A stretch of 64,000 bases of DNA from Flaccisagitta enflata (GCA_965153355.1 OZ231127.1:96720001-96784000), one strand, 5' to 3'; positions 1 to 12,074 are shown, numbered from the stretch's first letter. Numbers and translations: made by a program. The notes: generated by a model from the letters alone, not told the origin.

Positions 1-713
1 CTCATTTCTTCTTCCCCCGACTCAAGCGCCGATCTCGATTATGAAAAGAAAGAAGCGCGCAACGGGAGAAAGAATTGTGAGAAGGAATTGTGAGGAGGAA
101 TTGTGAGCCCATGTTTCAATTGTTCCATCTTCGTCCTAATGGCTTTTCATGACAATGATGGTCTCTGAATCTTAATGATAATGAGTCAAAGCGATGGAGG
201 GAGAAAACCTCTTCGTAAGCAGGCCTTAAACAGTCACATGTAAATTTACTAAAGTGAAGTTTCACTTTAGGAGGCGCATCCCGGTGGGATACCCCTCTTT
301 TAAGTTTTAAGCGATATGATAATCTAAGCTACAATGTGCACTAAAAGTCACTAAATTGTTAAATTTTCAAGTATTCATTCATTTGTTATATACATCCACA
401 ACATGTTAGTAAGTTTAGTGATAATATGAATCAATGTATACTCATAGAATCCCTTGTGCAACACGATACATGTAGTTGAGCGTCCTAATTTGGAGAAAAA
501 AAACATGACTCAAGTGAGGGTTGCATTCAATGAGTCATCGATCGAATGGATCGAAAAAGGAGAGAGTTAAGACACTCCATCATGTAAATCAGGGCTGGGT
601 GATGCATCAGGTTAAGAGTCTACTTTTATCCCCCGAAAAAAAAAAGACAAAAAAAAGGATGAAGATGTTGAGGAAGTTGAGAAAGAAGAAGAAGTTGAAA
701 AAGAAGATGAAGA

Positions 714-747
<34 letters not shown>

Positions 748-840
748 AGATATTGAGAAGGAAGAAGAAGGTCGAGATGATCTTCATCAAACGAAATGGA
801 ATCGAATCAAAAAGTGTAAAAGGAGGATTTAACTGATGAA
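1..840. other. Intergenic, no supported gene
   Basis: No gene is supported. At 655-770 there is a purine-rich AAG/GAA tract that gives a Lys/Glu-only reading frame (521-832, +) with no recognisable domain. The end of the tract abuts the start of the family A copy at 841. Confidence 0.6.
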
Positions 841-2550
841 AAAACAAGGCCAACACCTATAAGTCGCGTGCGAGACAAAGATAACTGAATTGACCTGACT
901 CCTTGTTGTATCACTTTATTGGCTTAATCCAGACTTAAACCAGACTTAAACCAGACTTAAACCAGACTTAAACCAGACTTAAACAAGACTTAAACCAGAC
1001 TTAAACCAGACTTATACCAGACTTATACCAGACTTATACCAGACTTAAACCAGACTTAAACCAGACTTAAACCAGACTTAAACCACACTAAAACCAGACT
1101 AAGACCAGACTAAGACCAGACTTAGACCAGACTTAGACAGACTTAGACCAGACTTAGACCAGACTTAGATCAGACTTAGACCAGACTTAGACCAGACTTA
1201 GACCAGACTTAGACCAGACTTAGACCAGACTTAGACCAGACTTAGACCAGACTTAGACCAGACTTAGACCAGACTTAGACCAGACTTAGACCAGACTTTG
1301 ACCAGACTTAGACCAGACTTAGACCAGACTTAGACCAGACTAAGACCAGACTAAGACCAGACTAAGACCAGACTTAGATCAGACGTAGACCAGACTTAGA
1401 CCAAACTGAGACCAGACTTTGACCAGACTTGGACCAGACTTAGACCAGACTGAGACCAGACTTAGATCAGACTTAGACCAGACTTAGACCAGACTTAGAC
1501 CAGACTTAGACCAGACTTAGACCAGACTTAGACCAGACTAAGACCAGTCTTAGACCAGACTTAGACCAGACTTAGACCAGACTAAGACCAGACTTAGAAC
1601 AGACTTAGACCAGACTTAGACCAGACTTAGACCAGACTTCGACCAGACTTAGACCTGACTAAGACCAGTCTTACACCAGACTTAGACCAGACTTAGACCA
1701 GACTAAGACCAGACTTAGACCAGACTTAGACCAGACTTAGACCAGACTTAGACCAGACATAGACCAGACTTAGACCAGACTTAGACCAGACTTAGACCAG
1801 ACTTAGACCAGACTTAGACCAGACTTAGACCAGACTAAGACCAGACTTAGACCAGACTTAGACCAGACTAAGACCAGACTTAGACCAGATTTAGACCAGA
1901 CTTAGACCAGACTTAGACCAGACTTAGACCAGACTTAGACCAGACTTAGACCAGACTTGGACCAGACTTGGACCAGACTTGGACCAGACTTGGACCAGAC
2001 TTAGACCAGACTTAGACCAGTTTTAGACCAGACTTAGACCAGACTTAGACCAGACTAAGACCAGACTAAGACCAGACTTAGACCAGACTTAGATGAGACT
2101 TAGACCAGACTTAGACCAGACTCAGACCAGCCTTAGACCAGACTTAGACCAGACTTAGACCAGACTTAGACCAGACTTAGACCAGACTTAGACCAGACTT
2201 AGACCAGACTTAGACCAGACTTAGACCAGACTTGGACCAGACTTGGACCAGACTTGGACCAGACTTGGACCAGACTTGGACCAGACTTGGACCAGACTTG
2301 TACCAGACTTGGACCAGACTTAGACCAGACTTAGACCAGACTAAGACCAGACTAAGACCAGACTTAGACCAGACTTAGACCAGACTTAGACCAGACTTAG
2401 ACCAGACTTAGACCAGACTTAGACCACAAAAAAAATGATTCAAAATAACTCCAGACAACCCAAAATGACCAAAAACGACGCAAAAAAGCTAAGTGTTACC
2501 GAGGGACGGACCGACGGAGCGGGTTGTAGAGTCGCGTGCACGCGACTAAA
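841..2550 (-). mobile_element. Family A dispersed element, copy A1, swollen by a minisatellite
   Basis: Read on the minus strand, this copy starts with the 18-bp perfect palindrome AGTCGCGTGCACGCGACT (2530-2547). Then come a GGTCCGTC-type tract, the 11-bp minisatellite, and the 3' end with GCACGCGACTTATAGGTG and GGCCTTGTT (841-880). Both flanks match, in inverted orientation, the flanks of the copy at 47100-48366, so the array lies inside a mobile or duplicated unit. No coding capacity is seen. The family class is not settled: the copies lack clear long terminal inverted repeats, and in this orientation they tend to abut A-rich DNA, which would fit a retroposon. Confidence 0.8.
928..2426. repeat. 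11-bp minisatellite, unit CCAGACTTAGA
   Basis: About 135 tandem copies of an 11-bp unit. Variants are clustered rather than scattered: CCAGACTTAAA near 930-1090, CCAGACTTAGA through most of the array, and CCAGACTTGGA blocks near 1955-2000 and 2230-2320. Clustering of variants suggests local spread of repeat types by slippage or unequal exchange. The same unit occurs in the opposite orientation at 47850-48290. Confidence 0.95.
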
Positions 2551-2864
2551 TATGAAGAGAGAAAGAAAACAATGACTGATTTATCTTATATCATTCATTG
2601 GTAAATCGCTTTCGTATGTTACGTAATACGTCGCGTTAAGCTTCGCACTTGTTCATAGTCGTGGACAAAACGTTTCTTCAACAGGCGATTTGTTAACACT
2701 TAACACCTACAAAGGGATAGTTACAATAGCACCGGCTGAGATTTATCAGACCGCAAACAGAGACAGAGACAGAGACAGAGACAGAGACAGAGGAACTTAA
2801 GACGTCATTGGTCGTGTAAAAAAGCTGTCCCATTGGTCTAAGACACTCTCTGTCTCTCTCGTGA

Positions 2865-3158
<294 letters not shown>

Positions 3159-3269
3159 GTGTCTCAAAAACTAAAGAGCATCGACGTTGACACGAGAGGG
3201 GTAGCAAAGTCCGATGGGACATCGGATGCGTTTTTACTAGAAGTTCTTTCTCAGATTTGGCCTTCTAGT

Positions 3270-3737
3270 AATGTCTTTTTGTCTTCATGCCTTTTTTGTC
3301 TTCAGGTCTTTTTTGTCTTTTTGTTTTTTTGCCTCTATGTCTACTTGTTTTTTAGTCTTCATGTCTTTTTTGTCTTTTTGTCTTCTTTCTTTTTGTATTG
3401 TTTGTCTTTTTGTCTTTTTGTCTTTTTGTCTTTTTGTCCTTTTATTTTTTCATCTTTTTGTTTTTTTGTCCTTTTGTCTTATTGCCTTTTTCCTTTTTTG
3501 TCTTTTTGTCTTTTTGTCTTTTTGTCTTTTTGTCTTTTTGTCTTTTTGTCTGTTTGTCTTTTTGGTTTTTGTCTTTCTGTCTTTTTGTCTTTTTGTCTTT
3601 TTGTCTCTTTGTCTTTGTCTTTTTGTCTTTTCGTCTTTTTGTACTTAAGTCATTGTCTTTTCGTCCTATTGTCTTTTTGTTTTTTTGTCTTTCTCTCTTT
3701 TTGTCTTTTTGTCTTTTTGTCTTTTTGTCTTTTTGTC
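3270..3737. repeat. 8-bp minisatellite, unit GTCTTTTT
   Basis: Degenerate tandem array of GTCTTTTT octamers. All three plus frames and the minus frames stay open because the unit has no stop codon, so the 100-190 aa Phe/Leu/Ser or Lys/Asp frames are not genes. Confidence 0.93.
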
Positions 3738-3985
3738 CTGTAGAACACAAGGGGATTCTGTCCGTCCGAAGATCTGTACATACGTCTGTCCGTCTGTCTG
3801 TCTGCCCCCCTGCCTCACCCTCACAGCTTTGTCTCCTTTGGGCCCCATTCTGACCCAAATTCTGCCTTCTAGCCCAAATCAAAGCAATATGACCCGAATC
3901 TAAGCAAAATGACCCAAATCCAATCAAAATGGCCCAAATCTGGCTAGAAAACCAAAATTCTGGTCTGAGTTTCATCATTTTGGCC
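3736..3985 (+). mobile_element. Family B element, truncated copy B1
   Basis: Carries the family B inner terminal motif GTCCTGTAGAACACA (3736-3750), followed by short spaced repeats ending in CCCAAATC. The right terminal inverted repeat is missing or too degraded to see. Confidence 0.5.
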
Positions 3986-4270
3986 TCTTTATCCCTATGA
4001 CAGGAAATCTATGAAATTGAAACTTATGGGCCTAAAAACGGTGTTGTATTGCCCAGGGAAATGACATAAGCATTGATATGGTTGGCGACATTGGTATTGT
4101 GGCAGGAGCCCCTAAACCCGAGTGAGTGATTGTGACAAATGGACAGACGGAGGGACGGTCGGACCCACGAGCTGATAGACCGACTTGTCAGGTTATAGAC
4201 TATCGAGTTAAAAAACACGCAACTGAAAAAAAGTAAAACAAAATAGGAAGAATCAATGTGTCGCCTTAGA

Positions 4271-4272
4271 GT

Positions 4273-4307
<35 letters not shown>

Positions 4308-4328
4308 GAAGAGAAAGGGATTTCTTTG

Positions 4329-4412
<84 letters not shown>
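4271..4412. repeat. Poly-T, (GT)n and (GA)n microsatellites
   Basis: A T tract of about 24 bases with a short GT run follows 4271, then (GA)n from 4331 to 4412. Confidence 0.95.
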
Positions 4413-4414
<2 letters not shown>

Positions 4415-4910
4415 CGGCGGCAATGAACGAGAGGAGGATTAAAAAAAGGCAAAAACAAAAACAAAAACTAAATCTGGTTTTATGCTTTCCTCATAGAAAA
4501 TCAAACATGAATATATCGAGATGACAAATATATATTTGCATATTGAAAATGACATATCTCTTTTTTTCTGTTTTGCCTTTTGATGAGTTGAAAGTAATCA
4601 TAGATGGATTTTATAGAGTGGTATCCATTTCCATATGGTTGAAAAAGAGTCTCAAGTATGAAATCTTTCTCATAACTGTTGTTTCAGTAGGTTCCCGAAA
4701 ATCTCAATAGGGGTTGGTGCATAAAACGCGTGAAAGCGCGCTTTTCTGCCCATCTCTGTTATGATGTTACCAGTTTGTGTTAACCACCAATTCTGAACAT
4801 GGTTACATCATAATACACTAATGAATTAAAGCAATAGATTTCAGCGTCAAGGGCAAGGCTAAATGCCTCCTTTCTTCATTTCTCTCTCTCACTCCTCCTT
4901 TCTTCACTTT
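4413..4910. other. Intergenic, nothing recognised
   Basis: AT-rich sequence without a supported reading frame, RNA gene or repeat that I can match elsewhere in the window. Confidence 0.5.
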
Positions 4911-5068
4911 TTAGTTGCGGACACGCGACTCTACACCTTGCCATGTTGGTCGGTAGGTCGGTCCGTATGTCGGTCGGTCCGTCACATTTTTGAATTCCGA
5001 GCGGTTTTCGCATTACTGCTCCTGCCCAATCGTCCGCGACTGGATTGCCCTGTATCCGGCCTTGTTCT
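4911..5068 (+). mobile_element. Family A element, copy A2
   Basis: Complete short copy of about 160 bp. It has a 5' hairpin-like end (TTGCGGACACGCGACTC), a GTCGGTCC tract, the middle box CTGCTCCTGCCCA, and the 3' end TGTATCCGGCCTTGTT. No reading frame of note. Confidence 0.8.
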
Positions 5069-5246
5069 CTGAAGCTCCCCTTTACTACAAACGGTACAAA
5101 AAGAAGTAAGTCTTCTGCACCCAATAAAAGGCTTTCAGAGTGTTGGTGTCCATATCAGCAACCGTAAATGGATTTGCAAGGACAGCTTTTAAGTTCGAGG
5201 ACAATTGCAATGTATCCAGTTCATAATGTAAGAAAATGGTAATGCT

Positions 5247-5730
5247 TGGGAAAAAAGTCGAAGTCAGTCTTCGACTTTTTGACATATTCGAGAGAAATAG
5301 GGTTTTCATTTTCTTATGAGAAAGTTTGGAATCTTCACCAACTGAATGAGCCCACCAATGAAATTGATAGGGTAAGTAAATTTCTCTTTCATTTGGCGCC
5401 AAGCAAAATGCTCTACAATATTTTTTGCTTTATGATTTATAAAAGATTTTTTTACAAAAATTGTGATTTGAATTTTTTTCAATTTTTTATGATTTCAAGT
5501 AGGATCAAAAAAGGAGTGTATTTATGTTTTTTGAGCATGCAAATACAAGAAAACATGTTTATGAGCATAGCTGCTCATCTGTGAGGGTGTTTTGGAGGAT
5601 TCAAGCTCATTTAGCTCATTTAGCTCAGTTTCTTGTCTTTATTTCAAATGTGATAAATGAATAAATATTTTGATACATATTTACTGCTCATCTATGAGGG
5701 TGGTTTTAAGCATTTTAGCTTAGTTAGCTC
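5247..5730 (+). mobile_element. Family C dispersed element, copy C1
   Basis: Matches the reverse complement of 22232-22867 over most of its length, including a 12-bp hairpin at the left end (5252-5280), the block GAGCATGCAAATACAAG, and repeated TAGCTCATT motifs at the right end. The left-end hairpin is AAAAAGTCGAAG / CTTCGACTTTTT with a 5-base loop. It has no coding capacity. Copies differ in how many internal GCATGCAAATAC...AGCTCATT blocks they carry. Confidence 0.75.
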
Positions 5731-6045
5731 ATTAGTAGTAAGGGAAATTGTGATAAGTGGATGTTATCCTATAGCGGTCAAACTCATGAGGCTGTGAAAA
5801 CGTGGAGAAATACCCTCTACTATTACCATTTCCTAACAAAGAAATAACTACGAGCTAGCTAAAGATGACCGCTCCTGCCCAAAGTCTCCTGCCCATAATC
5901 TAGTGGTCAAGCCTTTTGCAAGGCCAATAAGGAGGAGGAGGAGGAGCTCCGGCCAATTTGCAAAAGTAGGAAACGCGCAACGAGTTGCAGAGGATTTGCA
6001 GAATGGTAGGATTTGTAAGCCTCAAAATCTCTACTCGAGTTGAAC
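5731..6045. other. Intergenic, nothing recognised
   Basis: Mixed sequence with a short GGA run at 5931-5948. No gene supported. Confidence 0.5.
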
Positions 6046-6160
6046 TCGAGAGAGAGAGAGAGAGAGAGAGAGAGACGAGGAGCCTCAGAACTTTCGATCT
6101 ATCGAAGATTTTCAGTCGAGGATTTTCTACTTTTAGGGAGGGAGGGAGGGAGGGTAGAAA
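6046..6160. repeat. (GA)n and (GGGA)n short runs
   Basis: GA dinucleotides at 6050-6077 and GGGA tetranucleotides at 6135-6155. Confidence 0.85.
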
Positions 6161-6575
6161 GAAGGGATTTCAATGAAAGAATGAATAGCAGAAACCTGGG
6201 TGAAATACTGTCTACAATTACCTTTTCGAGTTTGTCTCCTGAAAGAGTAGGTAGGATATTTGGGATGAATGAATAGAAAAGGTAGAAGTAGGTGTATTAT
6301 AGTGGGGGGGGCAAGATTGTTTAGAAAAAGAAACGTGTTATACAAAGACAGAAAGAAAGAAAGAAGAAGGGATTTCAATGAAAGAATGAATGGCAGAAAC
6401 CTGGGTGAAATACTGTCTACAATTACTTTTTTTTTCGAGTTTGTCTCCTGAAAGAGTAGGTAGGATATTTGGGATGAATGAATAGAAAAGGTAGAAGTAG
6501 GTGTATTATAGTGGGGGGGCAAGATTGTTTAGAAAAAGAAACGTGTTATACAAAGACAGAAAGAAAGAAAGAAAG
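6161..6575. repeat. Tandem duplication, ~202-bp unit
   Basis: The block starting AAGAAGGGATTTCAATG at about 6162 recurs at about 6364 with very few changes. It includes GGTGAAATACTGTCTAC and the poly-G stretch. A third, much decayed unit may occupy 6600-6745. The near identity of the first two units points to a recent duplication. Confidence 0.88.
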
Positions 6576-6960
6576 AAGAAAGAGAGAGTGAAAGAAAGAA
6601 GGGAAAGAACAAAGGGGATTATGAAACGCTCAAATCCACGGGAAATACCTTCTACATTTACGTTTTTTGTCTCATATCAAACAGAGATGGACCCAATTTT
6701 CATAAAGAAGAAGGAGAAGCGTGAAGAAAGAAGGTAGAAGTAGATTTTGGTAAGTAGGAATAGTGATTGTGACTGATGGTGCATATGGAGGGAGGAAGTG
6801 GATGGGGCGTGGATGTATGTGCGCGTAAAAGAGTTTGAACCAATTATTTTGAGGGCGGACCTAAGTATTTGGCGTTTCTTTGTTTAAAATGATTGGCCTA
6901 TGCAACAAATGACGGAAGTATTTGTTAGATCTATTTGAGTATGATAGTCGGCAATTAAGG

Positions 6961-6968
6961 AGAGAGAG

Positions 6969-7004
<36 letters not shown>
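6961..7004. repeat. (GA)n microsatellite
   Basis: Short GA run with A-rich interruptions. Confidence 0.85.
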
Positions 7005-7005
<1 letters not shown>

Positions 7006-7030
7006 AAGAGATGGAGAGAAAAAAAAAGAA

Positions 7031-7280
7031 GAAGGCCGTACACATAGCTACCCCAGTTGCGCGCGGCTGGGCAGGGGTAACATTTGAGATTATTACACTA
7101 TCCTTGTAGGAACAGTGAGGTTAAAAAATGTACAAAAATCCAGAAAGAAACAAGAGTATGAAAGACCGATGGACGGACCAGCGGACCGACGGACGGACCA
7201 ACGGACCGACGGACGGACAAACGGACCGACCAATGGACCGACGGATGGACCGACAAAGCATGGTGCACGGGACTAAAAAA
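7031..7280 (-). mobile_element. Family A element, copy A3
   Basis: Minus-strand copy. Its 3' end AAGGCCGTACACATAG and TTGCGCGCGGCTGGGCAGGGG lie at 7031-7077, the GGACC tract at 7170-7255, and a degraded 5' end at 7262-7280. Confidence 0.72.
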
Positions 7281-7369
7281 ATACGAGTGAAAAAAAAAAG
7301 AGAAAAAAATTGCGATCGAAGATCGAACGAAAAAGGAATAGGTTTTACACATATGAGATTTTTATAGTC

Positions 7370-7515
7370 GGTCCAAAATATTAATTTTTTTTCTATAAAA
7401 AAATAAAAAAAAAAAATAAAAATGGTTTGGAATTTATTATTTTTATTTTTAAATAAAAAATTTAAAAATTTAAGAAAAAAATACCTAAAATATTTTTTAA
7501 TTTTTTTACACTCCT
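7370..7515. other. Very AT-rich segment
   Basis: Long runs of A and T with almost no G or C. No gene. It separates two groups of family A copies. Confidence 0.7.
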
Positions 7516-7659
7516 ACCGATATCGATTTTCACGGATGAGTCTAAAAACTGGATCGAAAGGCGAAAAAACCTAAACGATGGTTATGCAAAGAAAAACAAA
7601 ATCAGTTTTATGGTGAGAACATTTTGGTGAAAAAAGACAGTTAGGTGAGAACAAAGGGT

Positions 7660-7790
7660 GTTGATTGGGCCGTCTAACGAGTGGTCGGTCCGTCCATTTG
7701 TCCGTCTGTCACACTTAGTTTTTTTTTCGTCGTTTCACTGCCCCTACCCACCCACCCACACGCGACTTCGGCTTATGTAGACGGCCTTGT
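7660..7790 (+). mobile_element. Family A element, 5'-truncated copy A4
   Basis: Keeps the GGTCCGTCC tract, a CACTGCCCCTACCCACC box, the CACGCGACTTCGG motif and the GGCCTTGTT 3' end at 7782-7790. It leads directly into the tandem array that follows. Confidence 0.72.
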
Positions 7791-7795
7791 TTTTT

Positions 7796-8470
7796 AGTCG
7801 CGGGCTAGCGACTCTATAAGAGGCTTTGTCCCTCCGTCCGTCCGTCGGTCCGTTGGTCTGTCCGCCCGTCCGTTGGTCCGTGAGCACGAGTTGAAAAGTG
7901 GAAAAACGTGCTTTTTTAATCGGGGACTAGCAACTCTATAAGAGGCTTTGTCCGTACGTTGGTCCGTTGGTCCGTCGATCCGTCAATCTGTCCGCCCGTC
8001 CATTGGTACGTGAGCACGAGTTGAAGAGTGGAAAAACGTGCTTTTTTAATCGGGGACTAGCAACTCTATAAGAGGCTTTGTCCGTACGTCGGTCCGTTGG
8101 TCCGTCGATCCGTCAATCTGTCCGCCCGTCCATTGGTACGTGAGCACGAGTTGAAGAGTGGGAAAACATGCATTTTTAATCAAGGACTAGCGACTCTATA
8201 AGAGGCTTTGTCTGTCCGTCCGTCGGTCCATCCGTTGGTTCGTCGGTCCGTCGGTATGTCCGCCCTCCGTTGGTATGTGAACACGAGTTGAAAAGTGGAA
8301 AAACATGCATCTATAGTCGCGGACTAGCGATTCTATAAGAGGCTTTGTCCGTCCGTTTGTCGGTCCGTTGGTCCGTCGGTCTGTCCGCCCGTCCGTTGGT
8401 CCGTGAACACGAGTTGAAAAGTGGAAAAACATGCATCTATGGTCGCGGACTAGCGACTCTATAAAAGGCT
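7796..8470 (+). repeat. Tandem array of family A 5'-halves, 125-135 bp unit
   Basis: Starts of AGTCGCGGGCTAGCGACT-like units fall at about 7796, 7919, 8049, 8179, 8315 and 8441. Each unit has the terminal palindrome, CTATAAGAGGCTTTGTCC, a GTCCGTCGGTCC tract and GAGTTGAAAAGTGGAAAAAC. The family A 3' half is absent from these units. Part of the mobile element has therefore become a satellite-like local array. Confidence 0.88.
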
Positions 8471-8884
8471 GATGTTAGATGTATACAGGAAAAAGCCCGT
8501 CGATTTCAAATTGACAGCATTTCCCTTGAATGAGTTAAGATTAGTATAATTTGAACAAATATTCACTGATAAATCACTGGAAATAACTTAATTTCTTTCA
8601 AATAAATGATTTGGACTATTTCACTAGTTCATGTAATTATATTTTCATTGATTCAAGTCCCTTTTCAGCCTCAGTGGTCATACCCCTCGTGTTTCACTCC
8701 GAGTAATAAAATGCGTATTGACGACAATATGCAAATTAGCTTTTAAAATTGCCCCAAGATAAACGATGACTGTCTGTCCACAATTACATGTATCCAGAAT
8801 GCGGTATGACTGATGTACGACCGTGTAGAGCAGGAATGGCATGCGTGGATAGCGCCCCTCGTAGAGATTGCGGATGCCATGAAC
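8471..8884. other. Intergenic, nothing recognised
   Basis: No supported gene or repeat. Confidence 0.5.
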
Positions 8885-9165
8885 AAGCGATTTTTTAAAG
8901 ATTTATTTACGAAAAATTCAAATTGAATTTGTTTTGATTTCTTATAATTTTATGTAGAAACAATAAAGGAGTGTATGTATGTTTGTTTGAGCATGCAAAT
9001 ACAAGAAAACATGTTTATGAGCATAGCTGCTCATTTGTCAGGGTGTTTTTGAGTGTTCTAGCTCATTTAGCTCATTTAGCTCAGTGTTTTTCTTTTTTTT
9101 TCTGATTTTCAACGAGATAAATAAAAAAATGATTTGATTTCTGAGTATGCAAATACAAATAGTCG
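8885..9165 (+). mobile_element. Family C element, partial copy C2
   Basis: Shares with C1 the block containing GAGTGTATGTATG, GAGCATGCAAATACAAG and the TAGCTCATTTAGCTCA motif. The left hairpin end is missing. A family B element follows immediately, so the two are adjacent or nested. Confidence 0.72.
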
Positions 9166-9171
9166 CAAAAG

Positions 9172-9660
9172 CGTTAGATGGTACCTGTGCCCTGCCTAAG
9201 TAGGTTGTGGTTAAGGTTGAGGGGGGAGCAGGGCAGTGGCCCCGAAGGAGTCAATGACCTATGCTTTCACACGTATGGGGGATTTTTTTAACCTTCTCCT
9301 TCTCCTCCTCCTTCTTCTTTTACATCCCCCCTCTGACTCAGATCCTAACCTCAAGGCCCAAATCCCAGCCTTAACGCACAAATCCCAGCCTTGAGGCCGA
9401 AATCCCAGCCTGGAGGTACAAATCCCTGTCTTGAGGATTCAAGGATGGGATTTGGGCCTCCAGGCTGAGATTTGTGCGTTAAGGCTGGGATTTGGGCCTC
9501 AAGGCTAGGATTTGGGCCTTGAGGTTAGGATCTGAGTCAGAGGGGGGATGTAAAAGAAGAAGGAGGAGGAGAAGGAGAAGGTTGAAAAAATCCCCCATAT
9601 GTGTGAAAGCATAGGTCATTGACTCCTTCGGGGCCACTGCCCTGCTGTTATTTTTGGCCC
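9172..9660. mobile_element. Family B element B2 with fold-back structure
   Basis: The outer left end GCGTTAGATGGTACC (9173-9187) resembles the outer ends of other family B copies. The core 9228-9646 is a nearly perfect inverted repeat with arms of about 207 bp: the end AGCAGGGCAGTGGCCCC is mirrored by GGGGCCACTGCCCTGCT. Inside are tandem CAAATCCCAGCCTTGAGG-type units on each arm in opposite orientation. No coding capacity. This resembles a fold-back type non-autonomous DNA element. Confidence 0.82.
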
Positions 9661-9710
9661 AACTCAGGGCAAAACTCCATATTCACCTATGAGATTGGTG
9701 GCAAATGGTG
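9650..9710. repeat. Family D dispersed fragment
   Basis: TTGGCCCAACTCAGG through CACCTATGAGATTGGTGGC recurs, inverted, at 18350-18400; the second half also recurs at 10348-10376. Confidence 0.65.
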
Positions 9711-11164
9711 CAGATTGTCTGCATTACTGCCAGCTGAGCTATTTGGTATGAAAATAAGTTCAAATCAGCTGAGCAAACCAAAATTGTATGAAAATAATGA
9801 TCCCATAGTCTAGACAGGGCATATGCCCTTTAAAATTTTGCTTTGATGGTGGCACTTGCAAGCCAGCCACGACTATTGGTTCGAGAAAAAGGCCGCCCGG
9901 AATCCGTGCTGGAATTGTTGTGTCAAATTATCCATTTCATATAGTTAAACTTAATTCCATTTTAATAAATCATAAAAAGGGTACCATCTTTATTAATATT
10001 AGAAATGCAATTCCAATATACTACATGTAAAGACAAAAACTCTAATTATATATCTAGTCTATGTGTGCAGAAAGATTTTTCTACAAATACGTGATTGAAT
10101 TATAAGTTTACATTTGTATATTACAATAATATGTAAATGTGTTTGTTGGACCAATAGTCAATCACTCTACTATTCTAGGAATGAATAACGATGCCTAGAA
10201 ACTTAGAAACCATTTTCCACTCCCTACAAAATGACCTCAGTAAGCAGAAACAGGCTATTGCGATGCTGTCACCGCAATCGTGCATATTCCAGCATTACTG
10301 TGTGGTAAAGAATAGATTTGTCCTACAGAGCCCACTTTATGACTACAATATTCACCTATGAGATTGGTGGCAAATGAAAGCTCCCCATTGGGGGGGGGGC
10401 CTCCCCCATATAAGGGCTAATTTGTCTTGGGAGGCCCGTATAAACATGTTGTGTTTTCTTGATGCCGTTTTGTTGCTGCCGTATCTTCCATTACAACTGA
10501 ATATTGTATTTTTGAGAATATAAAATCCTTTTTTAATTCTTGTTAGTTTGGAACATCATAATCAATGGTATATTTAGTTTTAGGTATAGATGTACTAAAT
10601 TAAGAAAATTAGGACAGGACTTCTTTTTATAATCGTATATGCTCTATTGAATATAGTAATGTTTTTTAATCACTTTCAAATGATTGAATTTTCCGCGACT
10701 AAAAATGAGGCAATATAATACAATGGCATGTACAATACAGTGCATCATCAGACGATTAAAAAGGCTGACCATTGCAATAAATTGGTCTAAATCATGTAAT
10801 TTAAAAAAATCCATTATTTAAAAATTAGAAGTATTCAATGCCATAAATCGCACTTCAATCACTACATTCAAGCAATTACCCTGCCTAACAAGTAGCGGCT
10901 AATCATGCATCATTTCGGTTGCATATTTAATAAGAATAACTCCTGACCAGCAACTGGACAATTAATGCAATAGAGGTCCAAATACAAGCCTGGGAATGTT
11001 CACTTAGAATGTAAGAGGGGTGACTTTTGACCAAAAATGGCTGATCTGAGGCCTTAGAAGATTGATTTTATATCTGAGATTGCCAATTTTGGACCATAAA
11101 GAGATGATTTTAGGTTGTAACCCCCGTGTCCCATAGGACAAATGGACCAATGGATCTCTCTGTT

Positions 11165-11167
<3 letters not shown>
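9711..11167. other. Long intergenic stretch
   Basis: About 1.4 kb of AT-rich, mostly single-copy-looking DNA. A family D fragment lies at 10348-10376 and a G-rich, C-rich patch at 10388-10412. I see no supported gene. Confidence 0.5.

Positions 11168-11244
<77 letters not shown>
11168..11244. repeat. (TC)n microsatellite
   Basis: Uninterrupted TC run of about 77 bp. Confidence 0.95.
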
Positions 11245-11247
<3 letters not shown>

Positions 11248-11715
11248 CTCTCTTTCGCTCTCTTTCTCTTGCTTCAATTTGTCCGTGATTCATTAGTTAA
11301 AACAAAAAAAAAAAAAGTGAAAAACAAAAAAGCCGTGCGTTAAAGAGTTGAAAGAGCTCTGCAAATTTGCATAAAGCAGTAACATTAACAAGACATCAGA
11401 ATTATGTTTTTCATTGGGATATTATTGTACGTAAAATACATACCTTTATTTCAAATGGTATCCAACAAACTACTATGGCAAGGTCTAGCCACAAATGTTT
11501 TTAAAATATATATTTATATATATTGATACATTAAGGGCTTAGTCCATATCTTAACAGTGGTTTCAACAACAGTGTAAAAAAAATTCAAGGACACACGAAT
11601 GCTCCTTTACCCAACTCTTTCTTCACCATATTTGCAACAGAGCTCTAACATCTAACCATAATGATGTTACCTATGAGCTCTCACAACATTGGTATCACTT
11701 ATTTACTGAATCTCT
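11245..11715. other. Intergenic, nothing recognised
   Basis: AT-rich; no supported feature. Confidence 0.5.
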
Positions 11716-11776
11716 GTCTCTTTCTGTTTCTCTCTCTCTGTCTCTCTTTCTCTGTCTCTCTTTCTCTGTCTCTCTT

Positions 11777-11846
<70 letters not shown>
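11716..11846. repeat. (TC)n with TGTCTCTC interruptions
   Basis: Starts as a degenerate TCTCTGTCTCTCTT run and becomes pure TC after about 11780. Confidence 0.93.
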
Positions 11847-11851
<5 letters not shown>

Positions 11852-11897
11852 TTTCCTCACATGTACAATGGCTATTAATTTGTGAGAATGACAAAGT

Positions 11898-12074
11898 AAC
11901 AAGGCCGGATACACAGCCAATACCAGTTAAGGACAAGAGGGCAGGGGCGGAAATATGCGTTTTCACACTTTTTTGACTCATGGTCACGGACCAACAGACA
12001 GACCGACGGACCAATGGACCTACCGACATACCGACCGACACGGCAGGGTGTAGTTGCGTGTCCACGACTAAAAA
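11898..12074 (-). mobile_element. Family A element, copy A6
   Basis: Complete short copy. 3' end AACAAGGCCGGATACAC at 11898, GGGCAGGGGC box, CGGACC tract, and 5' end GTTGCGTGTCCACGACTAAAA at 12054-12074. Confidence 0.85.

Noticed and set aside
521-832. 103-codon Lys/Glu frame
   Set aside because: Arises from an AAG/GAA tract; no complex sequence or domain and no gene context.
3159-3978. Frames of up to 194 codons rich in Phe, Leu and Ser, or in Lys and Asp
   Set aside because: Caused by the stop-free GTCTTTTT octamer.
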